Shown: positions 33,850 to 45,093 of the stretch, piece after piece | Layout: each line of letters begins with the position of its first letter | Numbering within the stretch: the stretch's first letter is position 1 | Assembly (NCBI GenBank): GCA_020226215.1 | Contig: CM035232.1 | Location: forward strand, 62,691,220 to 62,755,219 | DNA: 64,000 bases | Source of the DNA: Sindora glabra | Taxonomy: Eukaryota; Streptophyta; Magnoliopsida; Fabales; Fabaceae | Reading direction: 5' to 3' | Made by a program: the position numbers and the translations under genes | Notes under the pieces: model-generated | The model's database searches: none | Told to the model about the DNA's origin: nothing | Seen by the model: only the letters and a program-made list of their open reading frames with translations

Positions 33850-34195
33850 TACCTGCATTCATATAAGTTATATGTATATGATATGATGAAATATATATAT
33901 GATATGAATTTGATATATGAATACGTGATATGGATATAAGATATGTAGCATGAATACATTATCAGTGAAGTGCCTATGAATATGTAATAATGTGATAAGT
34001 GGTATGAATATGTGATATGCATATATGATAAGTGATGTGTATATGTGGTAAATGATATACTTATATGATGTGCATTGCTGATAAGTGATATGACTAAGAG
34101 TATATGGCATGCAATATATGATATGTGTATATGATAAGTGTTATGCTTATGAATGTGTAGTGTGTAACATGAAAATAGCTCGATGAACATGATAT
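33850..34195 (+). repeat. GATATGWATATG-type low-complexity array
   Basis: Irregular repetition of words such as TGATATGAATA, GTGATATGCATA and ATGATAAGTG over about 345 bases. It is related in composition to the 33260-33640 array but has no fixed period that I can see. Minus-strand frames of 80-124 codons within it are repeat artefacts. Confidence 0.75.
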
Positions 34196-34583
34196 AGATG
34201 CAAGACATTACATGAATAACCATAGTTAGGGCTCTTATGCATGTGTTGCATAAAAAATAAATAGGTCTAAATAATTAATACGACTAAGGCTACTAAACTA
34301 GCCTGTTTGCAGTTTCAATCATTTAGTCCTTATAACTTACTCCATTTTATTCTACACTTTTAGGTACAACTCAATAGTAACACCACAATGCTAATAAATA
34401 AGGGTGTTTTAGTAATAATCACGTAGACCATATTCATAAGTGTTATTTCAAAGTATTTAAGTTCAAGAAATTGAACCTTTAGTTATTGATAAACATATAG
34501 ATTTTAGTTGTAAGCCTATCACATTTAGTTGGGTGACTAGCTATCATTTTAATAAATAAATGTCTATGTGAAGGACACATTAT

Positions 34584-37500
34584 AATATCCCAAGTTATGC
34601 AGATAATTATTTAATTATTTGTTTAGTACTTGGTCTTAAATTTATTTTCTATATTAAGAGATTTTGAAATATTGAAAATGATATCTATAATAATATTTAA
34701 AATTATTTATTTTTATATATGGTTATTATCAATTTAAGATTTGTTTCAAATGATTTTTATAAAAAGCTTTTTTCTACAAGTGGAAAATATTTAGTAATTA
34801 TGGGTGTAAGGATTTATGAAATAATTCGTTTATGCTTTATTAAATTATTTTTAAGAAATTATGGAAGTACTAAATGGATTTATTTTTAAATGGTCATTAT
34901 TGATTTGAAGTTTGTTTAAATATTTTTATGAGAATTTTCTCATAAGTGGGAAATAATAATTCTAAGTATAAAGTTTTATGAGATTAATTGTTGGTATTTG
35001 ATAAATTATTCTTGGAGGTTATGAAAAAATAAGTGAGTTAAAAATTTAGATAAAATCAGTTTATGAAAATATACATTGCAAAATTAATTATTAGAAATAT
35101 AATATATAGGATTGGAATTTTTATGTGGGAGTTTTAAACTTAATAAGAAAAAGGGAATTTTTATAGAATGATAATTTAAATGAATGGTCAAGATTGAATT
35201 AAAGAGTAATTTACAGATCAGATTTAAAAGGAAATAAATATTTGATGCACCGAGATGCACAATAGCCAAACTCAAAGCTAATATTATTTTCTTGTTCTTG
35301 CAATTTATGGACAACTTCCCTTAATTTTCAAGCCTTCTTTATTATTTTTCTGGCTGCATGTTACTTCCCTTATTTCCCTCTCTCTAGTTTTTTCCTATTT
35401 TTCTCTCTTTCCCACTCTTTCCACTGCCTTCCCTTTCTTTTATCTCACTCTCTCACCCAAGGCTCCCTTATTTTCCCTCTCTTGCATTGCATTGTTGATT
35501 AGGTTTTTCTTTCACCAGTCAGCCTTCCACTTTGGCTTCTTACACAATGCAGCTTTTTTGTTAAGTACCAACTTTCAACTGTAAGAAGAAGTTATGAGTT
35601 GCGAGTCTAGCATTGCTGTAAGTTAGGACCATGAAGTTGTGCTGCCGTCTGCCACTACTTCCTTTAGCTTCGTCTTTGCTAATTATAACTCGCGATGGTT
35701 AAAATCTTTTGAAAAAGAGCTACACGAAGCATAACATTGAACTTATGGAAGTTACGTCCTATTTTCCTTTGTCGATGTTTCGACATGGTTATGCCATTGG
35801 CAAGTTGCTAGCATCTTCCTTATGGTAAGGTGAGATTGTTTAGATCATCAAATTTAATATTTATGCTGTTATGTTGGAAGATTCAAGCAAAACATATTTG
35901 GGTATTTTAGCTCATATGGTGATATATATGTAGAATATAAAGTTTTATGCTATAAAATCCTTAGATAGAAAGATTAAAGTATAAATAAGATATTTCATTC
36001 TAGTATTATAGTAGATTCATGCAAGAATCAAAGGAATCCTATTTTATTGTATATTCTAAAAGGTTTGGTGATGTTTTTGAAAAATGGTAGTATTATTCTA
36101 TAAAGTGTCAAAACAGTATAGTTATGATTATTTTTATTTCAATAACTTTGTTAATGATTGGTGTTAAAGCTAGCTTAGAGAAATCCATTATGGATATGAT
36201 TTATATGATGATATATATGAAAAATGTAATCTTTCATGTAGTAAAATATTAAAATATAATTTTTATGTCATAAGATATCTAATTAATATAAGTTAAATTA
36301 TTTTAGAATGTTATATGATAATATTTTAGCAAAACCTATTCTTACAAGTATTTTTGGATATATAATGATATAAGAGAAATATATAAATTTTATTAATGTT
36401 AGAAGGATATGAATATGATATTTTTACGGTATGAGGATTTATTGTTTCAATTGTTTCTTATTCAATTCGAAAACTTTCATTTTATCATTGTATTTGGATA
36501 AATAACACTGATAAAATAATAAATTGATATTTTAGAATGCTTTTATATTATAAAAGTTAATATTAATAGTTGTTTATGTGACTTGTATTGAATTAATTGC
36601 GTTGTACATGATGCCATGACTGGCACTGAGATTGGAACTGTGACACAGCAAATAATGTAAAAGCTAGATGGGAATTCTCAACAAACAATTGAGATAAATA
36701 AAGTATCAATCTAGAAGCCAAGAAAAAGGATACACAAATATTTATTCTAACTAGAAGTGTGATATTAGTAACTATTTGTGATTGAATGTTACATTCAATG
36801 TGATTAAGATGATTTATCTCTATTTAGCTTTAATGGCTATTTATAATTATGATGTTTACCCAGAATGGGTAGTTTGTGATATGATAATAATGTTGCATAT
36901 CAGTAGATAATTGATATTTTATGAATTATGATATGAGATATAGGGTTCAAGTCATATGTAGGTAAACCTTCATTTTACGGTACGGTTTCCTATGTTTCAA
37001 AAACTTAAGAAATAGGTTTGCTTGCATTTTTTAATTTATTATATGATTAATTTACATTTATAATATATAAAAATTGATCACCTACAAGTTAGTGGTAGTT
37101 ATATGCTCATTGAGTTCCTAGAACTCACTCTATTTCATTTCATTATTTTTGGGTTAAGATAGCCACTTAAGTTGTACCATATGCATGGAGAATAAAAAAT
37201 CTCCTAAATTGGAAGATTTGGTAGTTAGGTTTTATTCGGATTAGGATCAAAATTAGAAATAAAGTTTTCACTGATCTAACCATTAATGTGTTAAATCGTC
37301 TAACTGTTTATATGTTGCAATTGTATAGTATTTATGTGAATATTGTTTGTAGTTGAATTTGAGAAATATACAAGTGTTAAATTTTAAGGTGTGTGATTCT
37401 CAAAAAGCGACTAAAAATAAAAGATATTCTATTCATTTTTTCATAAAAAATTTAAAATAAAATTTCAAGGTCTCCTGGAAATTTGTAAACTCTTGTAAAA

Positions 37501-37691
37501 TAGAAAGAGTAAAAATTATTAAGGCTTGTAGAAATCAGTAATAGAATCCACGCCGATCATGATTTGAATCAGGTTGTGATAGATATACTTTGAATACTCA
37601 CTATTTCATGAAGAATTTTATTAATCATATTTTGACTCTTTAGAAGCATAAAATTTTTTAAAATAATCAAGTAGAGTTTTGGGTTGTTACA
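34584..37691 (+). repeat. LTR-like segment, ~3.1 kb
   Basis: It starts TATAATATCCC and ends GGGTTGTTACA. The two ends are inverted at about 8 of 11 positions. It contains a pyrimidine-rich tract (about 35340-35480). At about 37105-37150 it has TCATTGAGTTCCTAGAACTC with CACTC and a downstream TTTTTGGGTTA, a word combination also found less clearly at about 34325-34375. This arrangement recalls plant chromovirus LTRs. Whether it is a separate LTR or the right part of the larger insert is unresolved. Confidence 0.4.
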
Positions 37692-39060
37692 AAAACCCTA
37701 GGTAGCATGTTACTTATTTCATTAAGACTTGTAACAATGCTAGAATAAGTGGAGAATATAACAATGCTAGAATAAGTGGAGACTATATGGTAAAGTAATT
37801 TATGCACTTCCTTAAAAGAAATGCCTTTGATTGATACATTGAATTAATGTTTGAATTAATTGATAATTAGAAGCTTCCTAAATTGACTTTACAGCACTAG
37901 TCACACTATTAGTATGCTTACAAAGACTTGTTAATCAAAAGTCAAGTCAATCGTTAACTATATTAAGTGGTGAAGAAATCTAGGCCATAACTACAAAGAT
38001 CAAATTTCAAAATTTCTTGTTGTCAAAATATGCATGCAAGGGAGAGATTAGAGCTTAGGCTATATTCATCAAGCTACCAAGCTTTGAACATTTGAAAATT
38101 TGCTATACGGGTGCATAACATGGAGCTCAACATTATTGTTATTGTTAATCAAAAGTTGTTAACCATAAATAAGGTGGACAAATAATATAAATTTCACAAT
38201 ATCAATAAGCCATCATCTTTGAAGTATGAAACTAAGCAATTAATGGTTACATTAACTTTTCCAATCAAGCTATCTATCAAGTTAAGAAAGAAAAATGATA
38301 AAGGCTTAATAAATCTTCAAAAAGAAGAAAGAACGATCATATTAAGGGAAAGGTTGAACAAAAAATGCCTATTTCCAAACTCTAACTTTTCTTTAATATT
38401 AAAATCTCCACTTGAAGTTAACTTAATAAGATAGAAAACAACCTAATAAGGCAAGAAAAATGGATTATCTAGACTTTTACATGTACCTTTAATTAACTAG
38501 TACTAGTTAGAAAGGGTTTCCTTTTAAAAGACAAGATTATGGAGTTAGTTAAAGAAGGAAAAATTAAATTTGATGATGATAATGCAACTTGTATCATAAC
38601 CAGAATATCCCAATCTTCACTAAGCATTAAACCTATTTCTCAAATAATTTAATTTAGTTAACTTAGGCTAATAATGTTAGGAAAATGAGATTATATTTCT
38701 AACAATTATTGCAACATTTCATTTTACTATAGGCAAGTATAATGACAAATTGGAACCTACCTTTAACCATGAAGAATGATAGAACTTTATCATATATAAG
38801 AGAAATAAGAAAAATTAACAAACATCCTCTAAAATAAGTCCAAGAAATTAAATTATGAAGATTAGGAATAAAGCTCATAAAGGTGAAAAGATTGCCTTTA
38901 CTCACCATGTAATTTTAATAAATAAAAATAATGAAGGTTTTCTAATCAAGGACATGGAAGTTATACTATTATCATTAGAAGAGGGTGTCTAAACCACTAC
39001 TAGTGCACTTAAAGAAGTGATTATTGAAGGTTATTTTCATTCGAATTTATTGAAGAATAT
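37692..39060 (+). pseudogene. Element C gag, part 2 (decayed)
   Basis: Plus-strand gag resumes with NPR-HVTYFIKTCNNARISG at about 37696-37755, equivalent to the NFRQQVTHFIQICNN block of element A. It then shows VHNMELNIIVIVNQK near 38110 (family AHDMELSI) and an open stretch of 71 codons at 38219-38434. The latter carries KYETKQLMVTLTFPIKLS and the RKKND and QKEERTIILRERLNKK stretch. The C-terminal part follows with LKDKIMELVKEGKIKFDDD at about 38535-38580. It carries an in-frame 27-base tandem duplication near its start. The reading fades out by about 39060, where protease would be expected. Confidence 0.85.
37733..37786 (+). repeat. 27-base tandem duplication in gag
   Basis: Two adjacent 27-base units, 37733-37759 and 37760-37786, differ at one base (GGAGAATAT against GGAGACTAT). 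The duplication keeps the frame and repeats nine residues (NNARISGEY/NNARISGDY) in the gag core. Confidence 0.95.
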
Positions 39061-39841
39061 CCCTACATAAATTTACAAAGGCACTCATAATTATACATGT
39101 ATAAATTGCATGTTACTCCTACTTGCATAAGTTTAAACTGCAAATAAATCATATCAATGAAAAATTTAAACATCCTTTTAATGCATGAGTTTAAACTATA
39201 TGTTACTTCTAATTTACACAAGTTAAAACTAATATGACAAATTAGACCAAGATTCTAAAACCTTCACAATCAAATAAGGATAAATTATATATTACTCTTA
39301 GTTTGCAAGAGTTTAAACTGTGCATTGTTTTAAAAAAAATATTTTATGTATATTTCCTAACTTGCATGAGTATAAGCTGTGAATGACCAAATTGAAAAGA
39401 AAATTAAACTACATCTAACTTGATCCTTTATTAAGTACATCGGTAGCTTAGTAAATTACTAAGTGCAATTATATAAATAAATTAATAAAAATGCACTTAT
39501 GTAATGATAATTGAATATGAAATTACAAACGAAATTTCAATTCAAAGTTTAATAAATTCACAAGTATGATAAGTTACATAATGTAGAGAAAGATTTATAT
39601 TTTCTTTAACTTCTAAAATTGGATGCGCTTACCTATCATGAAATCTCCCCTATGTCTCTAATTAGGATGCATATTTAAGAATGAAAACCTTCAAGTTAAT
39701 GGCATTCTCACTCATAATAAAAAATATCAGTCTCTTGCCAAAAGGTACAATTTATGACATATCTAATGACTTGTGAACTATATAAGGAAGACATGTGAAT
39801 TTATGTTTCGTTAAGAGAGCTTCAAACTGATGAACATTTTT
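39061..39841 (+). other. Element C 3' non-coding region with degenerate ~90-base repeat
   Basis: No coding match. Between about 39105 and 39385, the phrase ATGTTACTYCTA-TTGCATRAGTTTAAACTG recurs about four times at intervals of roughly 80-100 bases with heavy divergence. The rest to 39841 is featureless. Confidence 0.5.
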
Positions 39842-40177
39842 AGATACGAGGTCTCAAATGTCTTTAGAGGTGATATCTCAAATGTCTATAGATGCAAGGT
39901 CTTGAATATCTTTAAAGGCTAAGTTTTGACTATATTCATATGCAAGGTTTTGAACACCTTCAAATGCAAAGTCTTAGATGCCTTCAAATACAAGGTCTTA
40001 AATGCCTTCCAATACGAGGTTTAAAATGTCTTTAGATGTACGAAATTGAATACATTCAAAAGCTAAGTTTTGAACATATTTGAATACAAGGTCTTAAATA
40101 TTTTTAATTGTTAAATCTTGAATATTTTTAAGTATGAGATTATATATGTCTTCAAATGTAAGGTATTTATTACACAT
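39842..40177 (+). repeat. 24-base minisatellite, ~14 units
   Basis: Exact 24-base spacing from 39842 to 40153 (13 units), with a fourteenth decayed unit to 40177. A typical unit is AGATGCAAGGTCTTGAATAT plus CTTT. Units differ by roughly 3-8 bases, but none has an insertion or deletion. It lies in the non-coding region between gag and the 3' LTR stub of element C. Confidence 0.95.
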
Positions 40178-40460
40178 AGATGAACTTTTATTCATATTAA
40201 GTATAAATACTTGTATTTTCAATCTAATGAATGTTGTTAAATGTGAAGTCTATATCGAATATGAATCAACTTCTATTTACACTAATTATAAACTAATGTC
40301 TTGCTAAGAGTATAATCCTGGAATTGATTAAACACCTTCAAAGATTGAATCTTCATTTTAAATGATATTGATGTCTTAAAAGTAGTCATGGAATCTTTCT
40401 TAACGTATATAATTTTAATATTGTCTTGAAGGGCACAACTATAGATGATGGTGCTATCAT

Positions 40461-41300
40461 GAAAGTCTATCTCGAGTCATAAAATGATGAAAGTTTATCT
40501 TAAAGAGAATGATAATAAAAGTTAATCATGATAGGTAGAGTGACAAAGGTAAATCATTAATGTAAATGTAGATAAATAGCATGGATTGCGATGATCAATA
40601 AGTTGATCACAAGCATTATTTTTTATATGATTGTCTCTATCACCTCCATAAAACCTAGTGCCACTAATTGTCAAATTGACATGCATGTCATGGATATTAT
40701 TGAGTTTAGGCATTATCCTCATCATTTAAACTTGTACTACTCTCTCTTAAGCTTGCATCACTAAAGAGCTTTAATTTGACGCTCACTATTAATGGGAAAG
40801 TTGCCATCATTTCTATCACTTCCACTAGTCATCATCTCCACTAGTCATCGTTTTGAATCTTATATAGCTAACCAAGTGCTAACACCACTAAATACTAGTT
40901 GGATAGTAAAAAGCAATAGAACTCAACTTCAATAACCATAACCATAAAAGTTTGTCATAATAAGTATAATAATGAATGTGAATTTTGATGAGGTAGAGTG
41001 ATGGAAGCCAATTTTGATATGCATAATCACAATAAAAGCCAATCTCGATAGGTAAAATGATGGAACATAATCTTGGGAATCACAACAAAAATGTCATCCT
41101 CTTAAGAATAAATATGCTGCATAATTATCTTCAAGAATATAATGACTAAAGTGAATCTTGGTAAGGCAAAGTCATAAGGTGGAGTGATAGAAGTCAATCT
41201 TAATATGCAGAGTTATGAAAGTTTATCTTAATAGGAATAGTGACAAAATTTAATCTTGATAGGTAAAGTGATAGAAGTCAATCTTAAGGATCATAATCAT
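40461..41300 (+). repeat. 28-base minisatellite in two or more blocks
   Basis: Block 1, 40461-40572, has four units of exactly 28 bases. Block 2, 41189-41300, has four more units of exactly 28 bases. A related, less regular block lies at about 40975-41075. The consensus is about GAAGTCAATCTTGATAGGTA plus RAGTGAT. The blocks are separated by unrelated-looking sequence (about 40573-40970). Confidence 0.9.
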
Positions 41301-42662
41301 GGAAGTGTTAGCCTTTCAGGAACAATCATGTTGCATGATCATCTTTAGAAATATAATTTTGAAATATTTTTAAAGCTTTCAAATCTAAAAACACAAATGT
41401 TATCAAGGTTGAAGTTTTTAGGGATTCATATGACATTTGAAGTGGTTCATATCACTAAAAGAAAGATTTTTTAGGTGAATGAGTGTTGATGTTGGTCAAC
41501 ATCCTAAAAAGTAGATTTTTTGATGAAAGAACTAGTGGTACTCCAAGATTGACATGTTGAAGTTGCAAAATAACTTCATGTTGATCTAAAGCATACAGTG
41601 TTAAATCCAAAGCTTGAACTTGTGAAGGTCGATGGCAAATTGATAAAAAAAGTTATAGTTCAAGCATGAGGAATACATATAAATTAAGAAGTATATATCA
41701 TATATACATTTAAAGATATAATTTTATGATTAAAAGAGTAGGAAAAAGCAATCAAAGTGAAACAAAAAAGAAGTTCAGGACTTGTTCATCATGTAAAGAA
41801 GCTTGTTGAAGTTAACAAGTAAAAGATCAAAGATGCCATACCTAAAAGATGAATTGACATGGAGCTAGTTCATTAAAGATCTCTTTCATGTTGGTTATAA
41901 CATTGCTATAAAAAGAGAAGGAAATATATGTCAACTTCTATTCAATCAAACATGCAGAAAATGGAAAAAGTTGTTAAAAAGGTTAGGATTAATATCAAAT
42001 ATCAACATTCTTATAATTCGAAGAAAGAAGGTCAATGGTACTCTATTTATAATGATGATATTAAGGTTTTATAGATATAAGTCAATTTAAAGTGCAAGAC
42101 TTCAAGAACTATTCCAATTCTTTGGTAAATATTATGATAATACAAGAATTTAATGAAAAAAAGAGTTATCCTATTTATTGAATGGTAGCAAGTTGATATC
42201 CTTTAAATCAATTAAATACAAAAGCAATTCTACAATAAGTGGTAATTTTATCAATCATAGATGTTAAAGAGATTTGCAAAGACATTATTATGTACCATGG
42301 AGTCCTAAGTTCAACAAAATTGGAAAAAAAATCTTTAAAACTAGGATAAAGAAAAAAAAAGGATGTGCATGGCATTAAACATAGAAAAACTCCTTCATAA
42401 CATCTAAACAACACATGGATATAAAGTCAATAATATATTATTTGTGATGTACAAAGGATTTATGATGATTATTAAGGAAATTTATTATTATACATCATGT
42501 ATAGGACACACGTTAGATATAAGTAAGAATTGCAAGTAGAATGTATTAGGCTATTAAGGAAAAAATGATAATTTATTAATAACATTAATAAAAATTAAAA
42601 TAAAATATAGTTTAAGACTTAATCACTCACATGAAATTATGTTCAAGTTCATAAGCAAATCC
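41301..42662 (+). other. Element C distal non-coding region
   Basis: AT-rich sequence with no protein match and no clear repeat. It ends with the short word AAATCC before TGAGGGGC, which I take as the 3' LTR start. The polypurine tract expected here is not well preserved. Confidence 0.4.
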
Positions 42663-42836
42663 TGAGGGGCATTTGTAGATAATTAGAATTAATTTATTTT
42701 CTTTTCATCTTATAAATTATGGCAAATAAAAAAGATTATTAATTAAGGCTTTAAATTTTATATGGAAAATAAATGGGTCTATAAAAAAGTCTTTGATGAC
42801 AAATTAAATTGTGCCATATAAGCATAATGACATAAG
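42663..42836 (+). repeat. Element C 3' LTR stub
   Basis: It starts TGAGGGGCATTTGTAGATAA, in the style of Tat LTR starts, and is collinear with the first ~180 bases of the 5' LTR at 27305 and with element A LTR. Similarity is strong through AAATTATGGCAAATAAAAAA and GTGCCATATAAGCATAATGA and stops at about 42836, so roughly 80% of the LTR is missing. Confidence 0.7.
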
Positions 42837-42837
42837 T

Positions 42838-42905
42838 GAATAGAAGTGCTAAACAAGCTTATGGGTTATAGGAATAGAAGTGCTAAACAAGCTTATGGGT
42901 TATAG
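42838..42905 (+). repeat. Perfect 34-base tandem duplication
   Basis: Units 42838-42871 and 42872-42905 are identical (GAATAGAAGTGCTAAACAAG plus the following 14 bases). It sits exactly at the point where the element C LTR stub loses similarity. Confidence 0.98.
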
Positions 42906-43284
42906 GCTAAGTAGGCCAGTTCATGGGCTTTATGCAAACCAGACTAGGGATGATTAGGCCTTTTAAAAAATAGGCTTAAATGAGTTTGATTCAATGGGCC
43001 ATAGGCCAAATGAAGCAACCCATGGACTAACTTCTTTTTAATTTGTTTATATTTAATTATTTAAATATCATTTTTATTTTAAAAAAGAAAAATAAAATTA
43101 TCAATTTCATCATTGAAATTATTAAGCACTAGCAAAATGGTCTATAAATTATATGAAGTTACAATTTTATCCCGAATAATAGTTTATACATACCTTTTCA
43201 TCCTTTTGTACAAGTTTATATAGATAATTTTGTTTCTAAACGATAAGACTGAGAGATGAAATTGTATGTGTAGCTCAAAAATAT
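42906..43284. other. GGCC-word-rich spacer
   Basis: It contains repeated AGGCC, GGGCC, TTAGGCC and CCCATGG words on both strands, a style seen in some DNA transposon termini. I could not define ends or a target duplication. Confidence 0.3.
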
Positions 43285-43870
43285 TGTTTCCACTTAAAGA
43301 CCCTTGGAATTATTCTATATGGATCTTTTTGATCAAACTAATACACAAAGTTTTGGAGGTAAAAGATATAGTCTAATTATTGCTAATGATTTATTGAGAT
43401 ATATTTAAATGCTTTTTCTAGCTCATAAAGATGAAACTTTCAATGAATTTGAAAGGTTTTGGAAAAAGATCTAAAATGAAAAAGGTGTGTGCATATCAAG
43501 CATTTGAAGTGATCATATTGGAGAATATGAAAAATCATCTTTTTGAAAATTCTTATGAAGAACATGAAATTAGCTATAATTTTTCATGTTCTAGAATTCC
43601 TCAATAAAATGAAATCATTGAAAGGAAAATAAAGCTTTAATTAATATGGCTAGAATTGTGTTCTTTGAAAATAATCTTCCAAAATATTTTTAAGTGAAGA
43701 TTAATTAGCAAAATTTAATTCAAAATCTAATGAAGGTATTTTCTTGGATTACTTTATCATAAGCAAAGCTTAAAGATTTTATAATAAAGGAACTCTTGTG
43801 ATAGAGAAATCCATGTGTGTTGTGTTTGATGAGAATAATGATGCTCAAATAAGCAAGCCTTTAAAAAAAG
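43285..43870 (+). pseudogene. Element E integrase (decayed)
   Basis: PLELFYMDLFDQTNTQSFGG at about 43310-43370 (its MDLF Asp is the first catalytic residue), RYSLIIANDLLRYI near 43370-43410, where the second Asp region reads ANDL, FLAHKDETFNEFERFWKK near 43415, SDHIGEYE near 43505 and NNLPKYF near 43670. Near 43725 comes NEGIFLDYFIISKAK, the GIFLGYS-type block after the core. Stops and frame changes are common. The HHCC zinc region upstream is not recognisable. Confidence 0.82.
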
Positions 43871-44229
43871 ATGGTGATTTTATCTCAAAAGATAACTTAT
43901 CAAAAGGCCAAGCATAAATAAGAATCTGAAAGTTTCACAAAATAAACAAGATAAGAATGAACAAGAAGTTCTAAATGAGCAAGATGGATCAAAAAAGCAA
44001 GTTAAGCTAAATAAGTAACCTAAGAAGTAAACTCCTAGGTCTTAACATTAGAACATTCTAAGAGAATAGAAGCATATGCCAACCTATCTAAATAAATACA
44101 TCATTACTGATCCTTTTCAAGGAATCTGAACAAGATACTTATTTAGAAACAATAACAACTTGGCTCTTCTCCTTCATATTAAACTGAAAAAATGTTAATC
44201 AAGCACTTTTTAATAAGAATAGGATCCAT

Positions 44230-45093
44230 GCCATGCAAAAGGAAATCAATCAATTTAAAGGAATGAAGCTTGGACACTTATGCCCAAGCCTCTCAACCAT
44301 CCAATCATTAGCATAAAATGAGTTTTTTGCAACAAGCTTAATGAATTCCTAACAATGGTAAAAGAAATAAAGCAAGATTAGCGGGATATAATCAATGAAA
44401 AGGTGTTGATTCTGATGAAACTTATGCTTTTGTTATTGGACTTGAATCCATTAGAATGCTACTTGTTTTTACATCCTAAAGAAATGTCAAGCTTTATCAA
44501 ATGGATGTCAAAAATGCTTTCTTAAATAAAAAAGTTAATGTTAAACAAATTCCCAAATTTGAAAATTTTGAAAAACTAAATCATGTTTTCAAATTGACTT
44601 GAACTTTACATGGTCTTAAACAAGCTTTTAGAGCTTAGAATGAAAGATTTAGTAAATTCCTTATTGAAAATTACTTTAAAAGAGGAAAAATAGACATTAC
44701 TCTTTTCATCAAACATATTGAGCATGTTATTTTAATTATATAAACATATGTTGATGAAATTATATTTGGGTTTTTTAATAAGCTTTTTTTCAAGGAATTT
44801 TCTAATTTTATGAAAGAAAATTAGAATGAGCATGATTGGTGAGCTTATATTCTTCCTTATACTTCAAGTGAAATAAACCAAAGATGGAATCTTCATCGAC
44901 CAAGCTAAGTAGACTAAAGATCTCTTAAAGAAATTTAGGATGAATAATGTAAAAATCTTTTAGTACACCAATAAGCCATTACATTAAACTCAATAGGGAT
45001 AAAAATGGTAAACATGTATATAAAAAGTGGTATAGAAGTGTGATTAGTTCATTGCTCTATTTAATTGCTAGTAGATTGGATATCATATTTAGT
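44230..45093 (+). pseudogene. Element E reverse transcriptase, first part (decayed)
   Basis: Blocks in order: SLDTYAQA near 44268 (family WKLVPRP region), DETYAFVIGLESIRMLLVF at about 44415-44470, VKLYQMDVKNAFLNKKVNV at about 44490-44545, FENFEKLNHVFKLT near 44560, LHGLKQAFRA near 44610, RFSKFLIENYFKRGKIDITL near 44645-44705 and YVDEIIFGFF near 44745-44775. The catalytic YVDD pair is now YVDE. The region ends in SSLLYLIASRLDIIFS at 45046-45093, where the solo LTR starts. Confidence 0.88.

Larger units (their letters stand above)
29064..37691. mobile_element. 8.6-kb insert in element C gag (chromovirus-like LTR sequence)
   Basis: Gag is continuous up to 29063 and resumes at 37692. The insert starts TATAGCACCTT and ends GGGTTGTTACA. 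These ends are near-inverted and resemble the TGTAACACCC...GGGTGTTACA termini of plant chromovirus (Tekay/Del-type) LTRs. The flanking five bases are GAAAT and AAAAC, compatible with one mutated 5-base duplication. I find no gag-pol inside, only LTR-like, satellite-like and pyrimidine-rich sequence. It may be one very long LTR, two LTRs with a deleted interior, or a nest of several insertions. Confidence 0.6.
27305..42836 (+). mobile_element. Element C: second Tat-type element, pol-less, with 8.6-kb nested insert
   Basis: Plus strand: 5' LTR (about 27305-28250), primer site (28257-28276), gag part 1 (to 29063), an 8,628-base insert (29064-37691), gag part 2 (37692 to about 39060), about 3.6 kb of non-coding sequence with two minisatellites, then the start of a 3' LTR (42663-42836). 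The gag halves are exactly consecutive in the family consensus. I find no protease, RT, RNase H or integrase, so the element either was a non-autonomous derivative or lost pol by deletion. Confidence 0.75.

Noticed and set aside
33241..34223. Overlapping minus-strand frames of 80-132 codons rich in His, Tyr, Ile and Phe
   Set aside because: They are translations of the AAATATGTG and GATATG low-complexity arrays. Absence of stops follows from the repeat words.
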